Assembly (NCBI RefSeq): GCF_001482305.1
Contig: NZ_LOHP01000046.1
Location: 62,001-126,000 of the forward strand
Source of the DNA: Leucobacter sp. G161
GTDB lineage: Bacteria; Actinomycetota; Actinomycetes; Actinomycetales; Microbacteriaceae
Length of the DNA: 64,000 nt
Direction: 5' to 3'
Shown here: piece by piece, positions 15,581 through 23,856 of the stretch
Position numbering within the stretch: position 1 is the first letter of the stretch
Layout of the letters: each line of letters opens with the position of its first letter
The notes under the pieces: generated by a model
Databases searched by the model: none
What the model was told of the DNA's origin: nothing
The model's input: only the letters and a program-made list of their open reading frames with translations
Program-made: the position numbers and the translations under genes

Positions 15581-16690
15581 TTAGAGGTCAGCGATCGTGC
15601 GCGCGCCGAGTGCGGGCCCGATCGTCATGCCGACGCCGGTCGTGACGCTCACGACCGAGACGCCAGGCAGCGGGGTCTCGCGCAGCAGGTCACGATCCGC
15701 GCTGGTGGCGTAGATCCCCTGCCAGCGCTCCAGCACCTCGAGCCGTTCGGTGCCGAGCAGCGAGGCGACCTCGCCCAGCAGCAGCTCGGACCAGCGTTCG
15801 TCGAGGAACGGGGGTGCGGCATCAAAGGTGCGGTGCGAGTCGCCGACGAGCAGGGTGCCGTCGGGCTGCTGCGTGAACATCACGTTCGCGTCGATCTCAA
15901 GCAGATCCGGGCGGATAGCCTGCATTTCGGTGCGGAGCGCCTCCTGCGCCGGGCCCTCGAAGGCGCCGTAGCGCAGCATCGACGTGCCGGTGAGCACAGC
16001 CGGGCCGAGACCCATGACGTGCGGCGTCTTCACCCGCGCCATCTGCAGCACGCACTCGCGCACGTCGCCCGCGAGCTCCGGGAAGAGCCGGCCGACGAGG
16101 TGGCCAGTGGCGATCACGATGTGATCCACAGCGACATCGCCCCGGTTCGTTTCAAGCGTGAGCCTGGGCTCCTCGCTCACCCCGCGCACGGTGGTGTTGA
16201 ACCGCACCTCTCCGCGCTCGTGCGCATCAACCCAGGCCGCGATCTTCGCGACGGCCGTGCGCGGGTTCGCGGTGATGTCGCCCGCGAGCCGCAGCCCCGA
16301 GCGGATCCCGGTGGGTGCGGTGACACCGAGCATCGCCGCAGCCGTCTTCCCGTCGAGCATCTCGCTGCCGGCCGGCGCCCTGAGTGCGGCGAGCTCCTCG
16401 AGCACGCCCTCCTCCGCCTCGGTGCGCGCCACCGCGAGCGTGCCGGAGACGCGCGCTTCAACGCCCACTCGTTCGGCGAGCGAGCGCCAGATCGGGTTCG
16501 CCTCGCGAGCAAGTTCGCCAAGCTCACCCGCCTGCACCGAGGTACAGACGTGACCGAAGTTGCGGATGCTCGAAAGCACGGCGGCAGCGTCCTGTTCGAC
16601 GACCGTAACTCGGTAGCCGGCGTCGAGCGCTGCGACCGCGTGGGAGAGGCCCACGATGCCGGCGCCGACGATTGCGATGTGCGTTGTCAT
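15581..16690 (-). CDS. TIGR03364-type FAD-dependent oxidoreductase of phosphonate clusters
   Basis: A 369-residue DAO-like flavoprotein. The Rossmann motif IVGAGIVGLSHAVAALDAG is at residues 6-24, followed by an ADP-ribose-binding acid VVEQD; RNFGHVCTS (about 43-51) is the flavin-ring loop; a second dinucleotide-contact stretch VDHIVIATGHLVGRLFPEL lies near 205; VTTGVGMTIGPALGARTIADL closes the FAD site. This clade is consistently found with phosphonatase-like hydrolases and phosphonate transporters; relatives oxidise N-methylated 2-aminoethylphosphonates to phosphonoacetaldehyde (family knowledge). Here it is first gene of the minus-strand phn operon and divergent from the regulator and hydrolase. 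No clear ribosome site precedes its ATG. Confidence 0.85.
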   Translation of the reverse strand: MTTHIAIVGAGIVGLSHAVAALDAGYRVTVVEQDAAAVLSSIRNFGHVCTSVQAGELGELAREANPIWRSLAERVGVEARVSGTLAVARTEAEEGVLEELAALRAPAGSEMLDGKTAAAMLGVTAPTGIRSGLRLAGDITANPRTAVAKIAAWVDAHERGEVRFNTTVRGVSEEPRLTLETNRGDVAVDHIVIATGHLVGRLFPELAGDVRECVLQMARVKTPHVMGLGPAVLTGTSMLRYGAFEGPAQEALRTEMQAIRPDLLEIDANVMFTQQPDGTLLVGDSHRTFDAAPPFLDERWSELLLGEVASLLGTERLEVLERWQGIYATSADRDLLRETPLPGVSVVSVTTGVGMTIGPALGARTIADL

Positions 16691-16740
16691 GGTTCAAGCA
16701 TGCAAAGCCGAAAGAAGTCATGACAACTTTTTTGACGCCT

Positions 16741-16814
16741 GTTCGCGGAGCGTTCACCTTCGAAACCAAGCCACCCACAACGCTTACCGAACGTTCACCT
16801 TTCGGGCACCGTGC
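16741..16814 (+). promoter_or_regulatory. PHO-box-like array of 11-bp units in the divergent phosphonate promoter
   Basis: Two tandem 11-mers GTTCGCGGAGC, GTTCACCTTCG (16741-16762) and, 19 bp on, three tandem 11-mers GCTTACCGAAC, GTTCACCTTTC, GGGCACCGTGC (16782-16814) share the GTTCACC-type 7-mer spaced every 11 bp, the arrangement of actinobacterial PhoP-binding PHO boxes. The array lies between the divergent FAD-oxidoreductase and GntR genes, so phosphate starvation probably activates both arms. Confidence 0.6.
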
Positions 16815-16831
16815 GGCCGCCAAAGCTGTAT

Positions 16832-16847
16832 TGACAACTTGTACGCT
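16832..16847 (+). promoter_or_regulatory. Putative operator TGACAACTT overlapping a leaderless -10
   Basis: TGACAACTT occurs at 16832-16840 and again at 16721-16729, inside the near-palindrome AAGTCATGACAACTT (16715-16729), one copy near each divergent start. TACGCT (16842-16847) lies 7 bp before the regulator's ATG and there is no Shine-Dalgarno site, so that mRNA may be leaderless. The repeats are candidate binding sites for the UTRA-type regulator. Confidence 0.45.
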
Positions 16848-16854
16848 GTCGAGC

Positions 16855-17631
16855 ATGAGCCCAAACCAACCGCTGCACGTGCAGCTCTACGACGAGATGG
16901 CGAAGCGCATCCGGACGGGTGAGTGGGAGACCGGCGACCGCGTTCCGAGCGAGAAATCACTCATTGCAGAGTTCGGTACCTCTCGCGGCCCGGTGCGCCA
17001 GGCGCTCGCCGCGCTCCGCGCAGAGGGCGTCATCACCGGCGGCCGCGGCGCACCCCCGCGCGTCCAGCGGGCCGTCCCGACCCAGTCGTTCAGCACGTTC
17101 CTCTCCTTTACCGAGTGGGCCAAGAGCGCTGGCTTCACACCCGGGCAGCACGTCGTCGAGGTCGCGAAGCGCCCCGCGAGCGAGCAGGTCGCCAGGCAGC
17201 TTCGAGTGAACCCAGATGACACCGTCGTCGAGATCGTCCGCTTGCGCACACTCGACGGCGAACCCGCCCTGTTTGAGCGCACGAGCCTCGCCTACCCGAT
17301 TGGCGTGCACCTCCTCACTGCAAACTTTGACGACGGCAGCATCTACCAGTCGCTCGCGCAGCACGGCATCGTGCCAACCCGAGCACGCCACCTCATCGAC
17401 GCGGTCGCCGCTCACCCGCTGGACGCCGAATGGCTGCGGGTGTCACCCGGGTACCCGCTGCTCCGCGACCGTCGCCGTTCGACCGCCGAGGACGGCACAG
17501 TCATCGAGTACGCCGACGACAGGCATCTGCCGAGCATGACCACCTTCGCCATCGAAAACACCGCAGCACATCGTTCATCCCTCACCCGCGGGTTCGCGGG
17601 CGAGATCAACTCCGCAAAGGACACAGCATGA
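16855..17631 (+). CDS. GntR-family transcriptional regulator, HutC/PhnF subfamily (UTRA domain)
   Basis: A 258-residue regulator. The GntR winged helix occupies about 5-70 (LHVQLYDEMAKRIRTGEWETGDRVPSEKSLIAEFGTSRGPVRQALAALRAEGVI). The UTRA ligand domain covers about 85-235, with FSTFLSFTEWAKSAGFTPGQHVVEV, the family's typical opening, and VVEIVRLRTLDGEPALFERTSLAYP. The ATG at 16855 is chosen because homology begins there, although the frame is open far upstream. Its stop overlaps the hydrolase start (ATGA). It likely represses the phosphonate genes until the phosphonate or a breakdown product appears. Confidence 0.85.
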   Translation: MSPNQPLHVQLYDEMAKRIRTGEWETGDRVPSEKSLIAEFGTSRGPVRQALAALRAEGVITGGRGAPPRVQRAVPTQSFSTFLSFTEWAKSAGFTPGQHVVEVAKRPASEQVARQLRVNPDDTVVEIVRLRTLDGEPALFERTSLAYPIGVHLLTANFDDGSIYQSLAQHGIVPTRARHLIDAVAAHPLDAEWLRVSPGYPLLRDRRRSTAEDGTVIEYADDRHLPSMTTFAIENTAAHRSSLTRGFAGEINSAKDTA

Positions 17632-18326
17632 TTACTCTCGCCGCATTCGACATGGCAGGCACTACCGTGAACGACGGCGGCGCCGTCTACGACGCCCTCG
17701 AGAACGCCGTCACCGAGACCGGCGTCACCGTCACCCCCGAAAATCTGCAAATCTGGATGGGTGTCGAGAAGCGCGAGGCCATCACCGCGCTCATTGAGCT
17801 CGGTGGCGGTGTCGCCGACGACGCAACGGTTGCGGAGACATTCGATCGCTTCCGCGCGCTCCTCGACGAGTACTACACAGCCCAGCCGCCGACCCCGATC
17901 GACGGTGTTCCTGAGGCAATCGCTCAGCTCCAGGCCGCCGGCATCAAGGTAGCGCTCACCACCGGGTTCTCCCGCGATGTCGCCGAGAGCATTCTCGCCG
18001 GGATGGGCTGGACTGTGTCGGCCGACCCAACGGCTGCCCCCGGTGGCGTGCGCGTCGACGCCCTCTCATGCGGCGACGATGTTGCGGCAGGGCGCCCGGC
18101 GCCGTACATGGTCCACCGCGTGATGGAGGCGACCGGCGTCATCAACGTCGCCGATGTGCTCGTCGCCGGCGACACCGCCGTCGACGTCCAGTCCGGTCTG
18201 AACTCGGGCGCAGCGATTTCGATCGGCGTGCTCAGCGGCAAGCTCGATCGCGCGAGCTTGGAGAAGGAGTCGCCGACCGCGGTGCTCGACTCGGTCGCCG
18301 CGATCCCCACCTACCTGGGTCTGTAA
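17628..18326 (+). CDS. Phosphonatase-like HAD-superfamily hydrolase (TIGR03351)
   Basis: A 232-residue HAD enzyme. The nucleophile is D8 in FDMAGTTV, with the DxAGT form of phosphonatases; the cap domain keeps the Schiff-base lysine K48 in WMGVEKREAI (aligned with M-G-x-x-K of PhnX); Arg replaces the usual motif-III Lys in AAGRPAPYM; the acidic motif IV is VLVAGDTAVDVQSG. It would cleave the C-P bond of phosphonoacetaldehyde or a hydroxylated analogue to an aldehyde and phosphate. It is translationally coupled to the regulator and is followed by a 27-bp terminator stem. Substrate inferred from motifs and neighbours. Confidence 0.85.
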   Translation: MITLAAFDMAGTTVNDGGAVYDALENAVTETGVTVTPENLQIWMGVEKREAITALIELGGGVADDATVAETFDRFRALLDEYYTAQPPTPIDGVPEAIAQLQAAGIKVALTTGFSRDVAESILAGMGWTVSADPTAAPGGVRVDALSCGDDVAAGRPAPYMVHRVMEATGVINVADVLVAGDTAVDVQSGLNSGAAISIGVLSGKLDRASLEKESPTAVLDSVAAIPTYLGL

Positions 18327-18417
18327 CCCGACAGTCTGGCGCGCCCCGGCGCAGCCGGCCCGCCCGGTGCGTGGCGGCGCCGACCGCGCGCCGCACCCCG
18401 GCGTCGACCGCCGAAAG

Positions 18418-18484
18418 GACATGTCCTCAGCGAGGTGGGGTCTTATCTGCTGCAGAGAAGACCCCACCTCGCTGAGGGCATGTC
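18418..18484. terminator. Long bidirectional terminator hairpin
   Basis: A 27-bp stem with one G-T pair (18418-18444 with 18458-18484) and a 13-base loop lies between two converging genes, the phosphonatase-like hydrolase (+) and the MFS exporter (-). It could serve both. The left arm ends in TCTT and the right begins AAGA, giving short T tracts in either direction. Confidence 0.8.
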
Positions 18485-18525
18485 TTGTGAGCGGAGACGG
18501 GGAAAGGCAGCCGCCGACCACTTAC

Positions 18526-19710
18526 TCAGTCGTTGGGGGCGGCTCGCGACAAGACAGCGCCCACGAGCAAGCCTGCGCCTACGAAACCGAACACGGAAGC
18601 CGCCCCTCCTGCTGATGAGATCCCCGCTGCAATCAGCGGAATTCCGGTTTGCCCGATACGGTTTCCGAGCAAACGGAGCGACGCCGCCATACTCCGCTCA
18701 TCGACGGAAGTAATGAGCGTCATCCATGACATCGTCAGTGGCTGCACCGTACCAGCGGCCAGTCCGTAAAGGACACAAACTGCCAAGATCGCAGTTGCAG
18801 GAAGGGGGAACATCAGACTCAACAGCGCGATTCCGGCAAGCGCACCACCAGCAACGAGCACGAATCTACGCCCAAATCGTCTCGTCATCGGAGAAAGCGT
18901 CAGACGGGACACCATGGTTGCGGCACCGCGAGCAACCAGCATCGCGCTCACCCATCCAGCAGAGATACCGAGCCCCTCAGCGAGCAACGGCAGATACACA
19001 ATCGCCATATCAAGCGAGGTGAGCACGATTGAACTCGCAAAGAGCGCGGCAGGCACCCCTGGGCTGCGCAAGAGCGAGAGCACTCCCCCGGTCGATCGAG
19101 AGTTATGCCCAGCGCCACTCGCGGGGATACAGGCTGAAAGAACCAGAATCACCACTGACACCAGCAGGCTCAGCAGAGCAATCGCCAGCATCTCCGGTGA
19201 GGAGTCGCCCGTGGTCTCTGCGACAGCCGGCGAGCGGATGAGGAGCATGAGCGGGCCGAGCATTTGCCCTGTCGAAGTCGCAAGAGTGTAAATTCCGAAT
19301 GCGAAGTCGAGTCGACGGCCTGGCACGACGCTCATCACCCAGCTCTGCTCACCGATGACAGAGAACAGCACTCCGCAGCCTAGGAACGCAGAAGCCACGA
19401 TGAGACCCACCGGGTTCGTGCCGAATCTCAACACCGCGATCACCGAGAGCAGAAACGCCGCCGCCCCGATGAGCATCGACACCCGTTCACCAAATCGGTG
19501 GACAAGTCTGCCGGAAGGTAGCGCAAGCAAAAGTGGCGGTAGCGCGAACGCGGCAGCCGAGTACCCAAGCCACACGCCGTCTTTGCCGAGCGCGAGTAGC
19601 TCATACGCGATCGCAGCGCGGAGGCCGTAACTCACTACTTGCACCAGCGTCGCGTGCACGAGCAGTAGGCCGTGTGCGGACTTGCGAGCTGGACGAGACG
19701 CCAGATTCAC
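18526..19710 (-). CDS. MFS transporter, 12-helix
   Basis: A 394-residue transporter with about 12 membrane segments in two halves. Motif A-like loops are seen as GRLVHRFGERVSMLIG (between helices 2 and 3) and SPMTRRFGRRFVLVAGG in the second half. The C terminus is short. It starts with GTG at 19710 with AAAGGGGAAG upstream. GC and codon use are slightly more relaxed than in the neighbours. It stands between terminators, so it is probably a single-gene unit. The substrate is unknown; location next to the carboxylate cluster does not prove a link. Confidence 0.75.
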   Translation of the reverse strand: MNLASRPARKSAHGLLLVHATLVQVVSYGLRAAIAYELLALGKDGVWLGYSAAAFALPPLLLALPSGRLVHRFGERVSMLIGAAAFLLSVIAVLRFGTNPVGLIVASAFLGCGVLFSVIGEQSWVMSVVPGRRLDFAFGIYTLATSTGQMLGPLMLLIRSPAVAETTGDSSPEMLAIALLSLLVSVVILVLSACIPASGAGHNSRSTGGVLSLLRSPGVPAALFASSIVLTSLDMAIVYLPLLAEGLGISAGWVSAMLVARGAATMVSRLTLSPMTRRFGRRFVLVAGGALAGIALLSLMFPLPATAILAVCVLYGLAAGTVQPLTMSWMTLITSVDERSMAASLRLLGNRIGQTGIPLIAAGISSAGGAASVFGFVGAGLLVGAVLSRAAPND

Positions 19711-19734
19711 GCGCTTCCCCTTTCACCACGAATA

Positions 19735-19779
19735 CGGGCCGTGGGTGGCTACCGAATTTCGGTTTCCGCCCACGGCCCG
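19735..19779 (-). terminator. Terminator of the carboxylate ABC operon
   Basis: A 14-bp stem (19735-19748 with 19766-19779, one G-T pair) encloses a smaller ACCGA/TCGGT stem (19751-19763). It lies 26 bp beyond the stop of the binding-protein gene on the minus strand and just upstream of the MFS gene. Confidence 0.7.
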
Positions 19780-19805
19780 GGTATCGCATCTGTCTTCGCT
19801 CCGCG

Positions 19806-20915
19806 TTAGCCTGTGTAGTCGAAGATCTGCATCCAGAGTTTCGCATCTGCCTCGAGGTTCTCAAGCGATTCCTCAAGAGTTGACCGGTACAAGAAGCCCG
19901 AATCGAGCGAGGGGAGCTCTACATCACCAATCGTCGGGCTCGGTGCGAGCTCATTGACTGGGTAGTCCCCAATCGATGCTGCGAGCGACTGACCGTTAGC
20001 TGACAGCAGCCAGTTCACGAAGACAGTCGCCGCGTTTGATCGCGAAGTGGACTTGGTCTGGCCGAGATAGAACGGGTAAGCCGCTGCACCCTCCTCAGGC
20101 ATTGCAATGGTGATGGGAGCACCGGCGAGGATTGCCGAGTAAGCGGTCCCAATTGGCACCATACCTACGCCGATCTCGCCACGAGCCAAAGCATCCGTGA
20201 GGTTAGCCGATGAGTCGAACACTCGAGGATCGTTTGCTGCGAGATCCTTCATCCACTGCTCGCCAAGCTCGTCAAACTGGAAGCGAGTGAGGGCCGCCGT
20301 GCTTCCGCCCGCGCCGACCTGCACAAGACCAACCTTGCCGCTGTACTCCGCTTCCGTCAGGTCAGCCCAGTTCTTTGGAGCATCAGCATCTGGGATTACC
20401 TGATTGTTGTAGCCAAAGCTGTATACCCGGTCGAAACTGTTGTAGTACAAACCGTCATCGAAAACTGCACCGTCGATGAGGGAACCCGAGACATCATCGG
20501 TCAGCTCTGTTGGCTGAAACACTTCGTCTTCTGCGAGTGCCACGATGAGGTCTTCACCCGAGATTCGAACGAGGTCGGCACCTAGCTTTCCTGCCGCGTT
20601 CTCACTGAGAATACGTTCCTGAAGCTTGTTGGGCGCAAGTCGGACGATTTCAACAGGGATATCGGTGAGTGCAGTGAACGCGTCGGTAACTTCCTTCTCT
20701 GAAACTTCGCTTGCCCCGGTGTAGAACACAAGGGTCCCTTCTTGCTTTGCGGCTTCAAACATTTCCGCGGTTGCGACGAGTTCCCCCTCGATCACAAGAT
20801 CTCCTCCAGATGCAGGATCGGCGGGTGCAGTGTCGTTACCTCCGTTCGAGCAGCCTACGAGCATCAGGCCAACGGCTGTGGCAACAGCCAAGCCTCTAAT
20901 CATTCGTGCTTTCAT
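19806..20915 (-). CDS. ABC transporter substrate-binding lipoprotein (AfuA/FbpA-like family 1)
   Basis: A 369-residue protein with a lipoprotein signal ending GLMLVGCSNGG. The body is an extracellular solute-binding protein of the Fe3+/AfuA class: EMFEAAKQEGTLVFYTGASEVSEKEVTDAFTALTDIPVEIVRLAPNKLQERI, the usual first-lobe pattern. Ligand residues of the second lobe are not the Tyr-Tyr pair expected for ferric iron (YNSFDRVYSFGYNN is the nearest), so an organic acid or sugar phosphate is possible. The ATG at 20915 is preferred because AGAGAGGA lies 7 nt upstream. It is the last gene of the minus-strand operon with a permease, an ATPase and a dehydrogenase. Confidence 0.75.
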   Translation of the reverse strand: MKARMIRGLAVATAVGLMLVGCSNGGNDTAPADPASGGDLVIEGELVATAEMFEAAKQEGTLVFYTGASEVSEKEVTDAFTALTDIPVEIVRLAPNKLQERILSENAAGKLGADLVRISGEDLIVALAEDEVFQPTELTDDVSGSLIDGAVFDDGLYYNSFDRVYSFGYNNQVIPDADAPKNWADLTEAEYSGKVGLVQVGAGGSTAALTRFQFDELGEQWMKDLAANDPRVFDSSANLTDALARGEIGVGMVPIGTAYSAILAGAPITIAMPEEGAAAYPFYLGQTKSTSRSNAATVFVNWLLSANGQSLAASIGDYPVNELAPSPTIGDVELPSLDSGFLYRSTLEESLENLEADAKLWMQIFDYTG

Positions 20916-20965
20916 TGCATTTCCTCTCTGAAATGTGGTCTGAGATTGGAGAGTTGTTGGTGGGG

Positions 20966-22744
20966 TCATACTTTTCGCTGCCGATCTTCGCCGAAACGTC
21001 TCGCGAGCCATGCGAGCAAGAAGATCAGGACGCAATACAGCACGCTCGTGGCGGCGCTTGCTTGGAGAATTCCGTTCTCGTAGTTGTCGAAAATCAGAAT
21101 CGAGAGCAGCCGTGTATCGGTCGTGAATAGGAAGAGCGGCACTGTCAACTCACGCATCGACAGCATGAGGAGCAGCAGGAACGTCGAGGTGAGAGGCACC
21201 CGCAGTAGCGGAACAGTGATCCGCCAGATTGCGCGGATCCGATTAGCTCCGTGCATCACCGCACTATCCTCAAGATCTTGGTGGATCTGCAGAATGCCTG
21301 AGCTCGCGCCTTGGAAGCCCTGGGGCATCTGAGCAGCAGTGAACGCAATCACCATGACAACCAGGGTTCCGTACACCGGGAGCGGAATGAGCAGCCAAGT
21401 CCAGAGCAGCCCCAGGCCGAGAACAATTGCGGGCACGGCAAGAGGGATCATACTGATGTAGCCGAGGCCTGCTCGGCCAGGAATGCGACTTCGGTTGACG
21501 ACATAAGACACGATGAAAGCGAGCACGGTTCCGATGAGCGCCGCCGAGATCGACACCACAAGCGAGTTCATAGTCGCCTTGTGCGCAGTCGGATTCGTGA
21601 GCACCTCGACGAATGCGTCAAGGTTCAATGCGCCGGCTTGAATGGAGCCGATCACACTGCCCACGTATGGCGAGTCGTGCATAGCAACAAATAGAAGCGC
21701 CCCTATGGGCAGCACAGCCGTGATCACGAAGTAAGTGATGCCGAGTACCAGTGAGGGGATCCGGAACCATCCCAGATACACCTTCGCAGGCTTCAGCCCC
21801 TTACCTGAGACGGTCGTGAAGGTGCGCTTTGAAACAACTCGACGCTGGATCGCGGTGACGATGAGCACCACCAAGACGAGAGCGATAGCTACCGCGGCTG
21901 CTTCATTGCCACGCGACGGTGCCGAGTTCATGAGCCGGAAGATGTAGGTCGGGAGGGTATCAAGCCCGCCGGCGGATCCAATCATCTGCGCCACAGGAAA
22001 GTTCTCCACTGTGAGTGTGAAGATCAGAATCGCCGACCCGAGGATGGCCGGAGTTGCGAGCGGAAACGTAACGCGACGAAGCACTTGACCGGGCGTTGCA
22101 CCGTGAACGCGCGCGGATTCTTCGAGGTCGGGGTTCATGAGGCTAAAGGAAGCATGGATGAGCAGAAATGCGTACGGTGCATAGTAGATGCCGAGCAGCA
22201 TGATGAGGCCGGGCAGTGTGTAGATGTTCATAAAGGGCGCGAAGCCGAGATCGCGGGCGAGAATGTTGAGCAGTCCCGCGTTGGGTCCGCCCAGCAGACC
22301 CCAGGCCAACGCTCCAACGAAGCTGGGTAGGAACATCGGCACCAGTCCCGCGAAGTACAAGAAGCGACGAGCGGGAGCATTGGTACGCGCCGTCACAAAG
22401 GCGAGGAACCCGCCGCAAAGCAACGCCACCACGGAGCCGCCAATTCCAACAATCAACGAGTTTCCCGCAGCGCGCATTGCGCCAGGTCCGAATACCGTTG
22501 CAAAGTTCGACAGCGTGAAATTTGAGAGTGAAATGTTTCCGGGTCGCGGCGTCTCAGTCGTGAAAGCCGAGAGCACGACCAGTGCGACTGGAAGCAGAAT
22601 AAGAATGCCGAGCACCCCGTAGAGCGCGATGACTCCCGCGATTTTGCGCGGTTGTGCCTGGGCCGATGAGGCTGGGCGACGGCGGGATCCCCTGCGAGTG
22701 GTGATCACGCCGGTCGCATCCGACGGCGTTGTCTGGCTGCTCAT
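20966..22744 (-). CDS. ABC transporter permease with two fused permease domains (FbpB/AfuB-like)
   Basis: A 592-residue membrane protein with about 12 helices, composed of two tandem BPD-type permease halves. The first EAA loop is PDLEESARVHGATPGQVLRRVTFPLATPAI; the second is QDLEDSAVMHGANRIRAIWRITVPLLRVPL. Both are intact, so the protein could form the whole channel by itself. This architecture is typical of ferric-iron and phosphonate-type transporters. Its ATG overlaps the ATPase stop by 4 bp. Confidence 0.85.
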   Translation of the reverse strand: MSSQTTPSDATGVITTRRGSRRRPASSAQAQPRKIAGVIALYGVLGILILLPVALVVLSAFTTETPRPGNISLSNFTLSNFATVFGPGAMRAAGNSLIVGIGGSVVALLCGGFLAFVTARTNAPARRFLYFAGLVPMFLPSFVGALAWGLLGGPNAGLLNILARDLGFAPFMNIYTLPGLIMLLGIYYAPYAFLLIHASFSLMNPDLEESARVHGATPGQVLRRVTFPLATPAILGSAILIFTLTVENFPVAQMIGSAGGLDTLPTYIFRLMNSAPSRGNEAAAVAIALVLVVLIVTAIQRRVVSKRTFTTVSGKGLKPAKVYLGWFRIPSLVLGITYFVITAVLPIGALLFVAMHDSPYVGSVIGSIQAGALNLDAFVEVLTNPTAHKATMNSLVVSISAALIGTVLAFIVSYVVNRSRIPGRAGLGYISMIPLAVPAIVLGLGLLWTWLLIPLPVYGTLVVMVIAFTAAQMPQGFQGASSGILQIHQDLEDSAVMHGANRIRAIWRITVPLLRVPLTSTFLLLLMLSMRELTVPLFLFTTDTRLLSILIFDNYENGILQASAATSVLYCVLIFLLAWLARRFGEDRQRKV

Positions 22745-23856
22745 CGGACCGTCTCCCGATCCGTGTTCGCGAGCTCCGGCACCTCGGTGGGAAGCACCTG
22801 TACGGCTTCCACGGGGAGATGGACTCGCACGAGCTCTCCCTCACGAGTGCGGTTCGCCTGCTGCTTCGTGCCGAGCACGTCGAGTTCGACCCCCGGAGCA
22901 AGACGCACGCGGAACGTCGCAGTTGCCCCAAGAAACTCGCGGGCTACGATCTCCCCTTCAAGGGTGTTTGGAGCCGCCGCAGGGGCATCGTCTCCGATAA
23001 GGACGTCTTCAGCGCGGATGCAAGCGCGAAGCTCCCCGGCGCTGGCATCATAGGGCCCGACCTTGATTGCGAGATCGCTACCTGCAAAACCGACGCTTTC
23101 GGGGTCGATCGCGCGTACAGGAATGATGTTTGACACACCAAGGAAGTCCGCAATGGAGGCACTCAAGGGGCGGCCGTAGATTTCGTCAGGCCGGCCAATC
23201 TGCACGATTCGACCAAACTGCATCATCGCAATGTGATCCGCGAGCGCGAGAGCCTCTTCTTGATCGTGAGTCACGTACACGGCAGTAAGGCCGAGTCGAT
23301 GTTGCAGTTCGCGGAGATCGGTACGAAGCCGATGACGGAGGCGGGCATCGAGGTTTGAGAGAGGCTCATCAAGCAGCATCACTGATGGCTCCATGACGAT
23401 CGACCTCGCCAGTGCAACCCGCTGCATCTGGCCGCCCGAGAGCATGCTCGCGCCTCGATCAGCAAAACCGTCAAGACCTACCACGGTGATTGCTTCGTCA
23501 ACACGACGGGCAATTTCTGCCTTAGATACCCTCTTCATGCGAAGCGGGAACGCAACGTTCTCAAACACACTCATGTGCGGCCAGATCGCGTACGACTGGA
23601 ACACCATTCCGATGTTGCGCTTGTGTGAAGCCTTGTTGATACCCCGTTCAGAGTCGAAGAGCACCTCGCCATCGACTGAGATTCGTCCTTCATCTGGCGT
23701 CTCCAGACCTGCAATGCACCGCATCGTGCTGGTCTTGCCACAACCAGACTGTCCGAGCAGAACCAACGCCTCACCCTGCTCGATTTCAAGACTTAGGTTG
23801 CGGACCGCTACAGAATCGCCGTAGCTGAGGGTGAGGTTTTCGATCTTGATAGTCAT
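22741..23856 (-). CDS. ABC transporter ATP-binding protein (FbpC/AfuC-like)
   Basis: A 371-residue ATPase: Walker A GQSGCGKTS (about 36-44), Q-loop MVFQSYAIWPHMSVFENVAFPLRM, signature LSGGQMQRVALARSI, Walker B VMLLDEPLSNLDARL, switch YVTHDQEEALAL. A TOBE domain follows (about 240-355). The Q-loop W-P-H form is usual for iron- and phosphonate-type importers. The ATG at 23856 overlaps the dehydrogenase stop (ATGA), so this operon couples a metabolic enzyme to transport. Confidence 0.9.
   Translation of the reverse strand: MTIKIENLTLSYGDSVAVRNLSLEIEQGEALVLLGQSGCGKTSTMRCIAGLETPDEGRISVDGEVLFDSERGINKASHKRNIGMVFQSYAIWPHMSVFENVAFPLRMKRVSKAEIARRVDEAITVVGLDGFADRGASMLSGGQMQRVALARSIVMEPSVMLLDEPLSNLDARLRHRLRTDLRELQHRLGLTAVYVTHDQEEALALADHIAMMQFGRIVQIGRPDEIYGRPLSASIADFLGVSNIIPVRAIDPESVGFAGSDLAIKVGPYDASAGELRACIRAEDVLIGDDAPAAAPNTLEGEIVAREFLGATATFRVRLAPGVELDVLGTKQQANRTREGELVRVHLPVEAVQVLPTEVPELANTDRETVR

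Noticed and set aside
16831-16836. TTGACA read as a -35 box for the GntR regulator
   Set aside because: A -10 at the usual distance would fall on the start codon; it fits better as part of the TGACAACTT operator.
19806-23856. The ABC system as a ferric-iron importer
   Set aside because: Family resemblance is to iron-type transporters, but the operon starts with a dehydrogenase and the binding protein lacks a clear iron-ligand tyrosine pair.
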